A program made the position numbers and the translations under genes. This document shows positions 24,040 through 31,842 of a DNA stretch of 54,886 nt, piece after piece. The notes under the pieces were generated by a model that was given only the letters and a program-made list of their open reading frames with translations, was not told the DNA's origin and did no database searches. Numbering within the stretch: position 1 is the first letter of the stretch; each line of letters opens with the position of its first letter. This DNA is from REEB95 sp035632055 (GTDB lineage: Bacteria > Pseudomonadota > Alphaproteobacteria > ATCC43930 > CGMCC-115725). The stretch is from assembly GCA_035632055.1 (NCBI GenBank), contig DASQHO010000093.1, forward strand, positions 1-54,886, written 5' to 3'.

Positions 24040-25404
24040 ATGGCGGTCAATCCGGCGGACTCGGCGATCTACGGCGCGCTCTTCGGCAGCGACGCGATGC
24101 GCGCGCTGTTCTCCGACGAGCGCCGCTTGCAGACGATGCTCGATGTCGAGGTGGCGCTGGCGCGGGTCGAAGCCCGGCTCGGGCTGATTCCGAAAAGCGC
24201 TGCGGCGGCGATCGCCAAGGCGGCCAAGGTAGCCAATCTACCGCTCGCCGAGATTGCCAAGGGCACGGCATTGATCGGCGTACCGGCGGCTGCAGTTGCC
24301 AAGGCGTTGGGCCGCGCCGCTGGCGGCGACGCGCCGCGTTATGTGCATTGGGGCGCGACCAGCCAGGACATCGTCGACACGGCACTGGTCCTTCAACTGC
24401 GCGACGCGCTCGATCTGATCGAGCGCGATCTCAAATCGGTCGGCGACGCGTTGGCGGCGCAGGCCCGCAAGCATCGCGGCACGGCGATGGCCGGCCGCAC
24501 CTACCTTCAGCAGGCGCTGCCGATCACTTTCGGCTACAAATGTGCGATCTGGCTGGCGCCATTGGCGCAGCATCGTCGCCGGCTGGCGGAGCTGCGTCGC
24601 CGGCTGCTGATCGTCCAATTTGGTGGTGCCGTCGGCACGCTGGCGTCGCTCGGCGCCAAAGGCCGCGCCGTCACCGAAGGACTGGCACGCGAGCTCGGTC
24701 TGGCGGCACCCGTGTCACCATGGCACGCCAATCGCGAAACGCTGGCCGAAACTGCCGCTGTGCTCGGCCTCATTTGCGGCAGTCTCGCCAAGTTCGCCAC
24801 CGACGTCATTCTGTTAAGTCAGACTGAAGTCGCTGAAGTCGGCGAGCCGGCCGAAGACGGCCGCGGCGGTTCGAGCACCTTGCCGCAGAAACGCAATCCA
24901 GTGGCCAGCGCCTATATCGTCGCCTGCGCGCGCGGCGTGCATGCGCTGGTGCCGCTGATGTTTCAGGCGCTGGCGGGCGACCACGAACGCTCGACCGGTG
25001 CATGGCAAAGCGAGCTTTTGGCGCTGCCGCAGATTTTCCTTTTAACCTCAGGTGCGCTCCAGCATGCGAAGGGCGTCGCCAAAGGCTTGCGCGTCGACGC
25101 TGCGGCGATGCGGCGCAATCTCGATGCGACCCACGGACTGATCGTCGCCGAAGCGGTGATGATGGCGCTCGCCGAGTCGGCTGGCCGCGATACGGCGCAC
25201 GATCTAGTGCAACGCGCAAGCCGCACAGCGCTCGCGCGCAGCCGACCGCTCGGCGAAGTGTTGGCCAAGGATCCGGCGGTAACCGCGTATCTCGACGCCA
25301 AGGCAATCGCCCGGCTCACCGATCCGGTGCGCTATCTCGGCGAGGCCAAGGCCGTGATCGATCGCGTGCTTGGTGCCTGGCGCGCGGCGGCGTCGGCAAA
25401 ATAA
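24040..25404 (+). CDS. pcaB: 3-carboxy-cis,cis-muconate cycloisomerase
   Basis: A 454-residue member of the fumarase/aspartase superfamily. The signature loop is GSSTLPQKRNPV (the mobile catalytic serine loop), and VHWGATSQDIVDTALVLQLR is the second conserved region, carrying TSQD. It converts 3-carboxy-cis,cis-muconate to 4-carboxymuconolactone. The ATG at 24040 lies right behind GGGGGAGGA, an unusually short distance; no better start is near. The next step, PcaC, is not encoded beside it. A hairpin follows, oriented for the opposite strand. Confidence 0.92.
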   Translation: MAVNPADSAIYGALFGSDAMRALFSDERRLQTMLDVEVALARVEARLGLIPKSAAAAIAKAAKVANLPLAEIAKGTALIGVPAAAVAKALGRAAGGDAPRYVHWGATSQDIVDTALVLQLRDALDLIERDLKSVGDALAAQARKHRGTAMAGRTYLQQALPITFGYKCAIWLAPLAQHRRRLAELRRRLLIVQFGGAVGTLASLGAKGRAVTEGLARELGLAAPVSPWHANRETLAETAAVLGLICGSLAKFATDVILLSQTEVAEVGEPAEDGRGGSSTLPQKRNPVASAYIVACARGVHALVPLMFQALAGDHERSTGAWQSELLALPQIFLLTSGALQHAKGVAKGLRVDAAAMRRNLDATHGLIVAEAVMMALAESAGRDTAHDLVQRASRTALARSRPLGEVLAKDPAVTAYLDAKAIARLTDPVRYLGEAKAVIDRVLGAWRAAASAK

Positions 25405-25436
25405 AATAAAAGGACGGCTCCAAGGCGGAGCCGTCC
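25398..25436 (-). terminator. Terminator of the PEP-CTERM gene (bidirectional hairpin)
   Basis: A 10-bp perfect stem GGACGGCTCC (25412-25421) pairs with 25427-25436. On the minus strand it is followed by TTTTATTTTATTTT (25411-25398). It ends the minus-strand PEP-CTERM message 50 bp past its stop and overlaps the end of pcaB. Confidence 0.8.
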
Positions 25437-25487
25437 AATCGAAGAACCCGAAATGAGAACCGGACTAAGCGAACCCGAGTGGTTCGA

Positions 25488-25703
25488 TTAGAACAGCTTG
25501 TGCTTGATCCACGCTGCGGCGCCCGGAATGGCGACGCCGAGGAGGGCGAGGGTCGACGGTTCCGGAACCGGCGTACCGCCACCGCCACAACCCCAGGAAC
25601 AGCCACCACCGCCGCCATACCACGCGAATGCGGGGGCGGAGACGAGGGCAACGCCGGCAGTCATGACGGCGAGACGGACGATATGCGACAGGCGAACGGA
25701 CAT
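25488..25703 (-). CDS. Small glycine-rich PEP-CTERM sorting-domain protein
   Basis: A 71-residue precursor. A signal peptide (MSVRLSHIVRLAVMTAGVAL to SAPAFA) is followed by a very short glycine/cysteine/tryptophan-rich mature part (WYGGGGGCSWGCGGGG). The C-terminus is the PEP-CTERM tripartite signal: VPEPSTLALLGVA, a hydrophobic stretch, and the basic end KHK. An exosortase would cut at the PEP motif and may attach it to exopolysaccharide; no exosortase is in the window. The ATG at 25703 follows AAGGAG. The mature protein is only about 16-20 residues between the signals, which is remarkable. Confidence 0.85.
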   Translation of the reverse strand: MSVRLSHIVRLAVMTAGVALVSAPAFAWYGGGGGCSWGCGGGGTPVPEPSTLALLGVAIPGAAAWIKHKLF

Positions 25704-25965
25704 CGAAACACTCCTTTTCTTGTTGGGCCGCTTTTTGGGTGCGGCGAAGCAAGAAGTACTGCATTTCCGGAAAACTACAAGAAAGATCAAATAAAAATCA
25801 AATATTAATTAACTATACACATAATATAAGCGTTAATATGTCTTAGTATTACTTCCATTCCTTTGTAGAAATACCAAGTATTTGGCCATTTTGACCAAGG
25901 ACGGTCCATGACTATACTTAGCGCAAATTAGGGTTGGCAGAAATAAACCCCGAGGGAGAGTTGAA
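25704..25965. other. AT-rich intergenic region between PEP-CTERM and DUF1330 genes
   Basis: These 262 bp are much richer in A and T than the rest of the window, especially about 25765-25880. On the minus strand they hold the upstream region of the PEP-CTERM gene, with a partial sigma-54-like element (TG then TTGCT with the right spacing, but the first GG incomplete). On the plus strand they hold the DUF1330 promoter. CCAAGTATTTGG (25874-25885) is a small palindrome. No open frame of interest is seen. Confidence 0.5.
25882..25918 (+). promoter_or_regulatory. Promoter of the DUF1330 gene with an overlapping dyad
   Basis: TTGACC (25891-25896) and TATACT (25913-25918) are close to the sigma-70 consensus with a 16-bp spacer. 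The dyad TTGGCCA-TTT-TGACCAA (25882-25898) overlaps the -35 box and could be an operator. A GAGGGAGAG ribosome-binding site lies at 25952-25960. Confidence 0.6.
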
Positions 25966-26271
25966 ATGCCGGCTTATTGGGTAGCGCGCTCGCGGATCGT
26001 CGATCCGGTCGAATACAAGAAGTACACGGATCGCGTTCCGGCGATCCTCGCCAAATACGGCGGCAAGGTTCTGGCGCGCGGCGGGCGTTACCAGGTGATG
26101 GAAGGCCCGCAGAAGTTCCACCGCTTCGTCGTGATCGAATTCCCGACCTTCGAGCAGGGTGTCGCCTGCTTTACTTCGAAGGAGTACGACGAAGCCGCCG
26201 CGTTCCGGCGCAAAGGTGCGGGCGAGGTCGAAACCATCATGGTCGAAGGCGGCGAAGCCACGCCGCGTTGA
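25966..26271 (+). CDS. DUF1330 domain protein
   Basis: A 101-residue dimeric alpha/beta-barrel (ferredoxin-like) protein. The family pattern is plain: MPAYWVARSRIVDPVEYKKY at the N-terminus, the central GGKVLARGGRYQVMEG, and FHRFVVIEFPTFEQ followed by YDEAAAFR. The function of DUF1330 proteins is not settled. It has its own promoter and a strong ribosome-binding site, and stands alone between the PEP-CTERM gene and the ArsR operon. Confidence 0.88.
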   Translation: MPAYWVARSRIVDPVEYKKYTDRVPAILAKYGGKVLARGGRYQVMEGPQKFHRFVVIEFPTFEQGVACFTSKEYDEAAAFRRKGAGEVETIMVEGGEATPR

Positions 26272-26345
26272 GCGGCCCGGTTCCCGAACCGACAGTGGTC
26301 GAATTTGAGTGCGCCGGATAGCGCATCAACGAATTTGCCATTGAC

Positions 26346-26377
26346 ATAACCATATCGTTATATAACAGATAGGTTAT
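26346..26377 (+). promoter_or_regulatory. Two adjacent operator boxes in front of the ArsR gene
   Basis: ATAACCATATCGTTAT (26346-26361) and ATAACAGATAGGTTAT (26362-26377) follow one another directly. Both fit ATAAC-N6-GTTAT. The second runs into the ATG at 26376. The pair is also symmetric about 26361.5, where GTTATATAAC forms a perfect palindrome. -35-like TTGCCA (26335-26340) or TTGACA (26341-26346) and the TATA stretch inside the boxes suggest that the repressor covers its own promoter. Confidence 0.6.
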
Positions 26378-26705
26378 GAAACAGCTCGACGCCACTTTTG
26401 CCGCCTTAGCCGATCCAGTGCGCCGCGCCATCCTCGCGCGGCTGGCGCAAGGCGACGCGACGGTCGGCGAGCTCGCCAAGCCCTTCGCGATCTCGCAGCC
26501 GGCGATTTCACGGCACCTGCGTGTCCTCGAAGCGGCGTCGCTCATCCGCCGCGAACGCGACGGCCAACACCGCCGCTGCCGCCTCGAAGCCCGGGGCCTG
26601 GAACGCGCCAGCGAATGGCTCGATTTCTACCGCCGATTCTGGAGCGACAGCTTCGACCGGCTCGACAAACATCTGAAACGCAAAACGGGAGCATCACATG
26701 ACTAA
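26376..26705 (+). CDS. ArsR-family HTH transcriptional regulator
   Basis: A 109-residue winged-helix regulator: LADPVRRAILARLAQGDATVGELAKPFAIS then QPAISRHLRVLEAASLIRRERDGQHRRCRL. No metal-binding cysteine pair (CxC) is present, so it is of the SdpR type that pairs with an SRPBCC protein rather than a metal sensor. Two operator boxes lie directly upstream, so autorepression is likely. Its stop overlaps the start of the next gene (ATGACTAA), giving coupled translation. It probably also controls the DHA2 exporter downstream. Confidence 0.9.
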   Translation: MKQLDATFAALADPVRRAILARLAQGDATVGELAKPFAISQPAISRHLRVLEAASLIRRERDGQHRRCRLEARGLERASEWLDFYRRFWSDSFDRLDKHLKRKTGASHD

Positions 26706-27147
26706 CAGCGCCGTTGCCGGGGCTGAATTGTCGCTCGAAATTTCACGCCGCTTTGATGCGCCGCCCGAGCACGTGTTCGACGCCTGGGTGACAGAGGATT
26801 GGTGCGCCTGGCTTGGGCCAGCCACGGCCCGCTGCGAACTCGTGGCCATGGACCCGCGTGTTGGCGGCGCATTCCATCTGCGCATGCATCTGTCAGATCG
26901 CGTCGTCGACCTCACCGGCGAATATCGCGAGATCAAGCGGCCGGAGCGGTTGGTGATCAGCTGGGTCGGCGACCGCACGCGCTTCGATACGACAATCACG
27001 GTCACCTTCAAGCGGGACGGCCAGGGCACGTTGATGACGCTGCGGCAGGAGGGCTTCAAGGATCAAGGCGTGCGCGACGGCTTCGTGCAGGGCTGGTCGG
27101 CGCCGGGCAATTCGTTCGACAAGCTGGCACAGCTGTTGACGCGATAG
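26698..27147 (+). CDS. SRPBCC (AHSA1-like) domain protein
   Basis: A 149-residue helix-grip protein: ISRRFDAPPEHVFDAWVTEDWCAWLGP at the start, the central MDPRVGGAFHLRM, the strand RLVISWVGD, and the long C-terminal helix (GVRDGFVQGWSAPGNSFDKLAQLL). Such proteins bind hydrophobic ligands and very often form two-gene operons with ArsR-type regulators, as here (8-bp overlap). It may bind the compound that the adjacent exporter removes, but the ligand is unknown. Confidence 0.88.
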   Translation: MTNSAVAGAELSLEISRRFDAPPEHVFDAWVTEDWCAWLGPATARCELVAMDPRVGGAFHLRMHLSDRVVDLTGEYREIKRPERLVISWVGDRTRFDTTITVTFKRDGQGTLMTLRQEGFKDQGVRDGFVQGWSAPGNSFDKLAQLLTR

Positions 27148-27183
27148 CCGTCACGCTTCGCCGCTGGTTGATTTGGTATAATC

Positions 27184-28692
27184 ATGGCCTTGATGGATGC
27201 CGTTCGCGAGACCGTTCCTGCTGCGCCAGATATGAGCGCCGCGCGTCGCCGCACCGTGCTCGGTGCGGCGATGGCCGGAATGTTCATGGCAGCCGTCGAA
27301 AGCACCATTGTTGCGACGGCGCTGCCCAGCATCGTCGCCGATCTCGGCGGCTTTCACCTGTTCAGCTGGGTCTTCGCGGTCTATCTGCTCGGCCAAGCGG
27401 TGACGATTCCGATATACGGCCGCTTGGCCGATCTGCACGGACGCAAGCGCGTCTTCGCTGCCGGCACATTGCTGTTCCTTCTCGGTTCGGGATTGTGCGG
27501 CTTCGCCCGCAACATGGTGATGCTGATCGTCTTCCGCGCACTGCAGGGCTTGGGCGCCGGCGCGATCGTACCGATTGCGACGACGGTTGTCGGCGATATC
27601 TATCCTGGCACCGCGCGCGCCCGCGCTCAGGGGTATCTTTCGGGCGTCTGGGGCATCGCCGCAGTCAGCGGGCCGCTGCTCGGTGCTTTCCTGGCCGAGC
27701 GCGTCACCTGGGCCGCAGTGTTCTGGGTCAATTTACCCGTCGGCGCAATCTGCCTGGTGCTGTTCGCGGTGGCCTTGCGCGAAAGCCGGCATCATCAGCC
27801 GCGCAGCATCGATTATCTCGGCGCCGTGCTGCTGATGGCGGGCAGTGGCGCGCTGATGCTGGCGCTCATTCAATGGGCACATCTGTCGGACGCGCTGCGT
27901 GTCGAATTGTTGATGGGTGCTCTGCTGGCGTTGATTGCCTTCGCCTTCAGCGAGCGCCGCAGCGCCGAACCGATGATGCCGCCCGACCTCTGGCGTATTC
28001 CCGCGGTCGCTGCCTCGAACATTGCCGCCTTCGCGATTGGCGGTTCGCTCATTGGCGTCAACGCCTTCGTGCCGACCTACGTCCAGGGCGTGATGGGTCG
28101 CAACGCCGTAATCGCGGGCTTCGCACTGACGGCAATGTCAATGAGCTGGTCATTGACGACGATCCTGATGGGCCACATGACGTTCGCCGCGCGCGCCTCA
28201 TACCGCGCGCTGGCGGTGTGCGGCGGCGGCGCGCTGGTAGCTGGAAGCGTGATTCTCGTTTTGCTGAGTCCGGCGCACGGGCCGCTGTGGGCGGCGAGTG
28301 GCGCGTTGGTTATCGGTGTCGGCATGGGCCTGTGCAACACGACCTATATCGTCGCGGCACAGGATAGTGTCGAATTCCACCGCCGCGGTACCGCTACCTC
28401 GGTCAATGTCTTCCTGCGCATGGTCGGCCAATCGGTTGCTGCCGCGGTCTTCGGCGGCATTCTCAATTCGGTGCTGGCAGCGCGCATCGGCGCAGCCGAC
28501 ACTATGGTCGACCGGCTGATGACGCCGGCGCTGCGCGACGCGCTGCCGGTCGCCGATCTGGCGCGGCTCGACAACGCGCTGGCTGCCGGGCTGCATGGCG
28601 TCTTCCTGGCGACTGGAGCGTTCTCGCTGCTGGCGCTGTTGTTGGCGTTACGCTTGCCGAAGGGTTTAGGCTCGCGTCACGCGCGCGAATAG
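27184..28692 (+). CDS. MFS drug exporter, DHA2 (EmrB/QacA) family
   Basis: A 502-residue protein with about 14 hydrophobic helices, the number of the DHA2 family. AAMAGMFMAAVESTIVATALPSI is the helix-1 motif D1 region, with glutamate in place of the usual aspartate, and YGRLADLHGRKRVF is the MFS loop. GVWGIAAVSGPLLGAFLAE is the antiporter motif C. It exports organic compounds against proton uptake. The start is uncertain: 27184, or ATG at 27232, because a perfect TATAAT lies 2 bp before 27184. It follows the ArsR-SRPBCC pair by 36 bp. Confidence 0.9.
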   Translation: MALMDAVRETVPAAPDMSAARRRTVLGAAMAGMFMAAVESTIVATALPSIVADLGGFHLFSWVFAVYLLGQAVTIPIYGRLADLHGRKRVFAAGTLLFLLGSGLCGFARNMVMLIVFRALQGLGAGAIVPIATTVVGDIYPGTARARAQGYLSGVWGIAAVSGPLLGAFLAERVTWAAVFWVNLPVGAICLVLFAVALRESRHHQPRSIDYLGAVLLMAGSGALMLALIQWAHLSDALRVELLMGALLALIAFAFSERRSAEPMMPPDLWRIPAVAASNIAAFAIGGSLIGVNAFVPTYVQGVMGRNAVIAGFALTAMSMSWSLTTILMGHMTFAARASYRALAVCGGGALVAGSVILVLLSPAHGPLWAASGALVIGVGMGLCNTTYIVAAQDSVEFHRRGTATSVNVFLRMVGQSVAAAVFGGILNSVLAARIGAADTMVDRLMTPALRDALPVADLARLDNALAAGLHGVFLATGAFSLLALLLALRLPKGLGSRHARE

Positions 28693-28694
28693 GT

Positions 28695-29222
28695 CTACCA
28701 GCTGCCGAGTGGCAGCGAGAACATCAGCAAGATGTTCTCTTCGCCGGGGTTCGTCTTGCTGAGGCCCGCGTTAGAAATATGGTCGAATGCGATGCCAATG
28801 CGCGAGGCGTCCTCGAAGCGATAATCGAAGCGCGCACCGGTCTTGAACTCGAACGCCTCGCCAAGATTTTTGCCGTTGCCCTGGTGGTAATAGCCGACGG
28901 CGGCATTCGGCACCAATACGAAGTGGCGGCCGAAATGCAGGTCGAGGTTGAACCCGGCGTAGGCAAAGGCGGATTTCTTATTGGTGCCGAAGATGCCGAT
29001 CATCGGCTTCACGAAATAAAAGCCGTGGCCGAAATCGTATTCAACGCGGCCTTCGCCGGCTTTGTGGTTGTGCAGGAAATCGTACATGCCGCCGCCCAGC
29101 GACAGCAAACCCGGCTCCTGCGGCCCGGCGAGATCCGTGGCCCAATTGGCACGAGCGCCGGCAGTTCCGAGGCACGTCGCCAGCAACAGCGCGCCGACCG
29201 CGGCAATCCATCGTCCCGTCAT
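28695..29222 (-). CDS. PagL-like lipid A 3-O-deacylase (acyloxyacyl hydrolase)
   Basis: A 175-residue outer-membrane beta-barrel. After the signal peptide (to about GARA), strands alternate aromatic and small residues (RVEYDFGHGFYFVKPMIGIF). The PagL catalytic residues are visible with the right spacing: H148 and S150 in DHISNAGL, E162 in NPGEEN. PagL removes the acyl chain at position 3 of lipid A at the outer membrane, softening immune recognition and envelope charge. I prefer the ATG at 29222, which has GGGGAG before it, over the GTG at 29240. Converges with the DHA2 exporter, with only 2 bp between them. Confidence 0.82.
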   Translation of the reverse strand: MTGRWIAAVGALLLATCLGTAGARANWATDLAGPQEPGLLSLGGGMYDFLHNHKAGEGRVEYDFGHGFYFVKPMIGIFGTNKKSAFAYAGFNLDLHFGRHFVLVPNAAVGYYHQGNGKNLGEAFEFKTGARFDYRFEDASRIGIAFDHISNAGLSKTNPGEENILLMFSLPLGSW

Positions 29223-29266
29223 GCGCGATTTCTCCCCCACCGGCGCGACCGCGGCATCTTAAAGCC

Positions 29267-29302
29267 TTGGTGGCAAAGGGCAAGGCCACCAACCACGTGG
29301 TT
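29267..29302 (-). terminator. Hairpin and palindrome after the proline iminopeptidase gene
   Basis: TTGGTGGC (29267-29274) pairs with GCCACCAA (29285-29292). The perfect palindrome AACCACGTGGTT (29291-29302) stands directly behind the pip stop codon. Only a short T-run follows the hairpin on the minus strand. It may end pip or regulate pagL, which begins 45 bp further on. Confidence 0.4.
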
Positions 29303-29305
29303 ACC

Positions 29306-30274
29306 TTAGAGCCGCCGCTTCATACGTTCGGTCGCCGCCACCAGCTCGGTGCGGATGCCCGGCTCCATTGCCGAATGACCGGCATCGGGCACGATCACGT
29401 ATTGCGCTTCGGGCCAGGCGCGGTGTAGCTCGTCGGCGCTGACCACCGGGCACACCATGTCGTAGCGGCCCTGTACGATCACCGCCGGAACTTCGCGGAT
29501 GCAATCGACCCGCGCCACTAAATCGTGCGCAGGGTTGATCACGTGATGGCGGAAGTAATGCGCCTCGATCCGCGCCAGGCCGAGTGCCATGCGATCCTCG
29601 CCGAAGGCGGCGACCGTGTCGGGGCTCGGTAACAACGTCGAGCACACACCCTCATAAGTGCTCCACGCGCGCGCCGCCGGCATGTGCATGGCCGGCGTTG
29701 GATCCATCAGCCGTCGTATGTAGGCGGTGAGCAGATCGGCACGTTCGTTCTCGGGAATGAAGCCGGAAAAGTTGCGCCAGGCCTCGGGGAAAACCGCGCG
29801 CATCCCATAGAGGAACCAGTCGATTTCGCTCTGCCGGCAGAGAAAGATGCCGCGCAGCACCAAGCCGCTGCAGCGATCGGGATGCGTTTCGGCATAGGCC
29901 AGGGCAAGGGTCGAGCCCCATGACCCGCCAAAGACTAGCCAGCGCTCGATGCCGAGATGGACGCGCAGGCGTTCGATATCGGCGATCAGATGGCGGAGCG
30001 TATTGTCGTGGGTTTCGCCCAGCGGCGTCGACCGGCCGGCGCCACGTTGATCGAACACGACGATGCGGTAGATCGCGGGATCGAAAAAGCGCCGATGCGT
30101 CGGCGTCGCGCCTGCACCCGGACCACCATGCAGGAACACTGCCGGCAGGCCAGCCGGATTGCCCGATTGCTCCCAATACATCGTGTGATGGCCGTCCAGC
30201 GGCAGCATGCCGCTCTGGTAGGGTTCAATCGGCGGAAACAGGTCTTGCCGGCCGATTCGCGGATTGTCGGGCAT
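29306..30274 (-). CDS. pip: Proline iminopeptidase
   Basis: A 322-residue alpha/beta hydrolase of peptidase family S33. The N-terminal FPPIEPYQSGMLPLDGHHTMYWEQSGNP is typical of Pip; FLHGGPGAG gives the oxyanion region, FDQRGAGRS the next loop, GGSWGSTLALAYA holds the nucleophilic serine, and VQGRYDMVCP and PDAGHSAMEP hold the acid and histidine. It releases N-terminal proline from peptides in the cytoplasm. The length is usual for the family. Transcribed towards pagL and divergent from the membrane protein at 30355. Confidence 0.93.
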   Translation of the reverse strand: MPDNPRIGRQDLFPPIEPYQSGMLPLDGHHTMYWEQSGNPAGLPAVFLHGGPGAGATPTHRRFFDPAIYRIVVFDQRGAGRSTPLGETHDNTLRHLIADIERLRVHLGIERWLVFGGSWGSTLALAYAETHPDRCSGLVLRGIFLCRQSEIDWFLYGMRAVFPEAWRNFSGFIPENERADLLTAYIRRLMDPTPAMHMPAARAWSTYEGVCSTLLPSPDTVAAFGEDRMALGLARIEAHYFRHHVINPAHDLVARVDCIREVPAVIVQGRYDMVCPVVSADELHRAWPEAQYVIVPDAGHSAMEPGIRTELVAATERMKRRL

Positions 30275-30354
30275 GGCGCCAGTGTAAGAATCCGGGCCCT
30301 GAAGGCAAGCCGCGGCAAGCCTTCATTAACCATCTTTCCGCTTAACTGCCGGCC

Positions 30355-31839
30355 ATGGCGGTCACCGCATCGCTTCGGGCGGCGAAGAGCCGGTTCGGCG
30401 TCTCGTTGCCGCTGCTGGTGGCGCTTGCCGCTTTCATGACCGTGTTGGTGAATGCGTCGGGCCTGCTGGGCGATCCCGATACCTACTGGCACATCATTGT
30501 CGGCCGCTGGATTCTCGCGCATCACGCGGTGCCGCACGCCAATATCTTTTCCTATTCGCTGCCGGGCGCGCCGTGGGTGCCGCACGAGTGGCTCGCCGAA
30601 ACCGTCTTCGGCGCGCTCTATGACTGGTTAGGTTGGAACGGTCTGGTTCTAGTGACAGCGCTGTCGCTGGCGGCGACACTAGCGATTCTGACGCGCGCGT
30701 TGCTGCATTGGCTCGAGCCTGTGCACGCGCTGGCCGCTGCGATGGCGGCATGGGGCCTCATCCTGGCGCATGTGCTGGCACGGCCGCACATCCTGACACT
30801 CCCGATCATGGTGTTGTGGTTTGCGGCGCTGGTCGAAGCGCGCGAGCGCGACCGGGCGCCGCCGCTGTGGGTCGCGGCGCTCATGACGCTGTGGGCCAAT
30901 CTGCATGGCGGCTACGTGCTCGGCCTGGCGTTCGCGGCGCTGTTCGCCGGCGAAGCGCTTCTGGCAGCATCAAACCGCGCCGCGCGCATCACGGCGATCA
31001 AACAATGGAGTGCGTTCGGTGCGCTGTCGCTGGCGGCCGCGCTGCTCACGCCCAACGGCCTCGCCGGTTTATGGCTTCCGTTCCATCTGATGGACATGAA
31101 ATTCGCGCTGTCGGTGCTGGTCGAATGGCAGAGTCCAGACTTCCAGACCATCCAGCCACTCGAGATCTGGTTCATGGTCGGGCTCGCCTTGGCGTTTGGC
31201 TTCGGCGTCAAGCTGCCGCCGACCCGCATCGCCATGCTGCTGTTGCTGGTGCATATGAGTCTGGCGCATCGCCGCCACGCCGACGAACTCGGTCTGCTCG
31301 CGCCGTTGATTCTTGCGCCCGCGCTGGGCGAGTTCATCCGCAACCGGTCGCGCCGGCGTAGTGCCCCCGCGCTCGACAGCGCTTTCACCGAGCTGGCGGG
31401 CAGCGCCAGCCTGCGCGGCGCGGCCATTGTCGGTTTGATCGTTGTCGCGCTCGCGGCGCTGTTTGTGCAGCAGCCGCTGGTGCGCAAGCCCGATCCCTAT
31501 ACGCCCGCGGCAGCGCTCAAATTCGCCGCCGCCCACGATCTGACCGGGCCGGTTTTCAACGAGTACGGTTTCGGCGGCTATCTCATCTTCAACGGCATCA
31601 AGCCATTCATCGACGGCCGCGCCGAAATGTACGGCGACGATTTCCTCAAGCGCTACGTCGAGGCGACGCGCGGCGTCACCGGCGAGTTGCCGGCAATGCT
31701 CGACCAATATCACGTGACCTGGACGCTATTCACCGCCAAGAGCCCGGCGGCGACACTGATGGATCATTTGGCGGGTTGGAAGCGCGCCTACGCCGACGAT
31801 ACCGCGATCATCCACGTTCGCGCCGATTCCGGTCGCTAG
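30355..31839 (+). CDS. GT-C-like polytopic membrane protein
   Basis: A 494-residue membrane protein with roughly nine or ten helices and a soluble C-terminal portion. The first loop contains LLGDPDTYWHIIVGRWIL and PHEWLAE, where the aspartates and histidine are arranged as in GT-C glycosyltransferase-like proteins. The C-terminal part has NEYGFGGYLIFNGIKPFIDGRAEMYGDD, a motif often seen in membrane proteins of this group. No enzyme activity is proven for the group. It stands alone; the MetE-like gene converges on it (3-bp gap). Confidence 0.65.
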   Translation: MAVTASLRAAKSRFGVSLPLLVALAAFMTVLVNASGLLGDPDTYWHIIVGRWILAHHAVPHANIFSYSLPGAPWVPHEWLAETVFGALYDWLGWNGLVLVTALSLAATLAILTRALLHWLEPVHALAAAMAAWGLILAHVLARPHILTLPIMVLWFAALVEARERDRAPPLWVAALMTLWANLHGGYVLGLAFAALFAGEALLAASNRAARITAIKQWSAFGALSLAAALLTPNGLAGLWLPFHLMDMKFALSVLVEWQSPDFQTIQPLEIWFMVGLALAFGFGVKLPPTRIAMLLLLVHMSLAHRRHADELGLLAPLILAPALGEFIRNRSRRRSAPALDSAFTELAGSASLRGAAIVGLIVVALAALFVQQPLVRKPDPYTPAAALKFAAAHDLTGPVFNEYGFGGYLIFNGIKPFIDGRAEMYGDDFLKRYVEATRGVTGELPAMLDQYHVTWTLFTAKSPAATLMDHLAGWKRAYADDTAIIHVRADSGR

Positions 31840-31842
31840 ACG

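Noticed and set aside
26799..28367. Plus-strand frame (522 codons) across SRPBCC and the DHA2 exporter
   Set aside because: Frame-shifted shadow with arginine-rich, patternless sequence.
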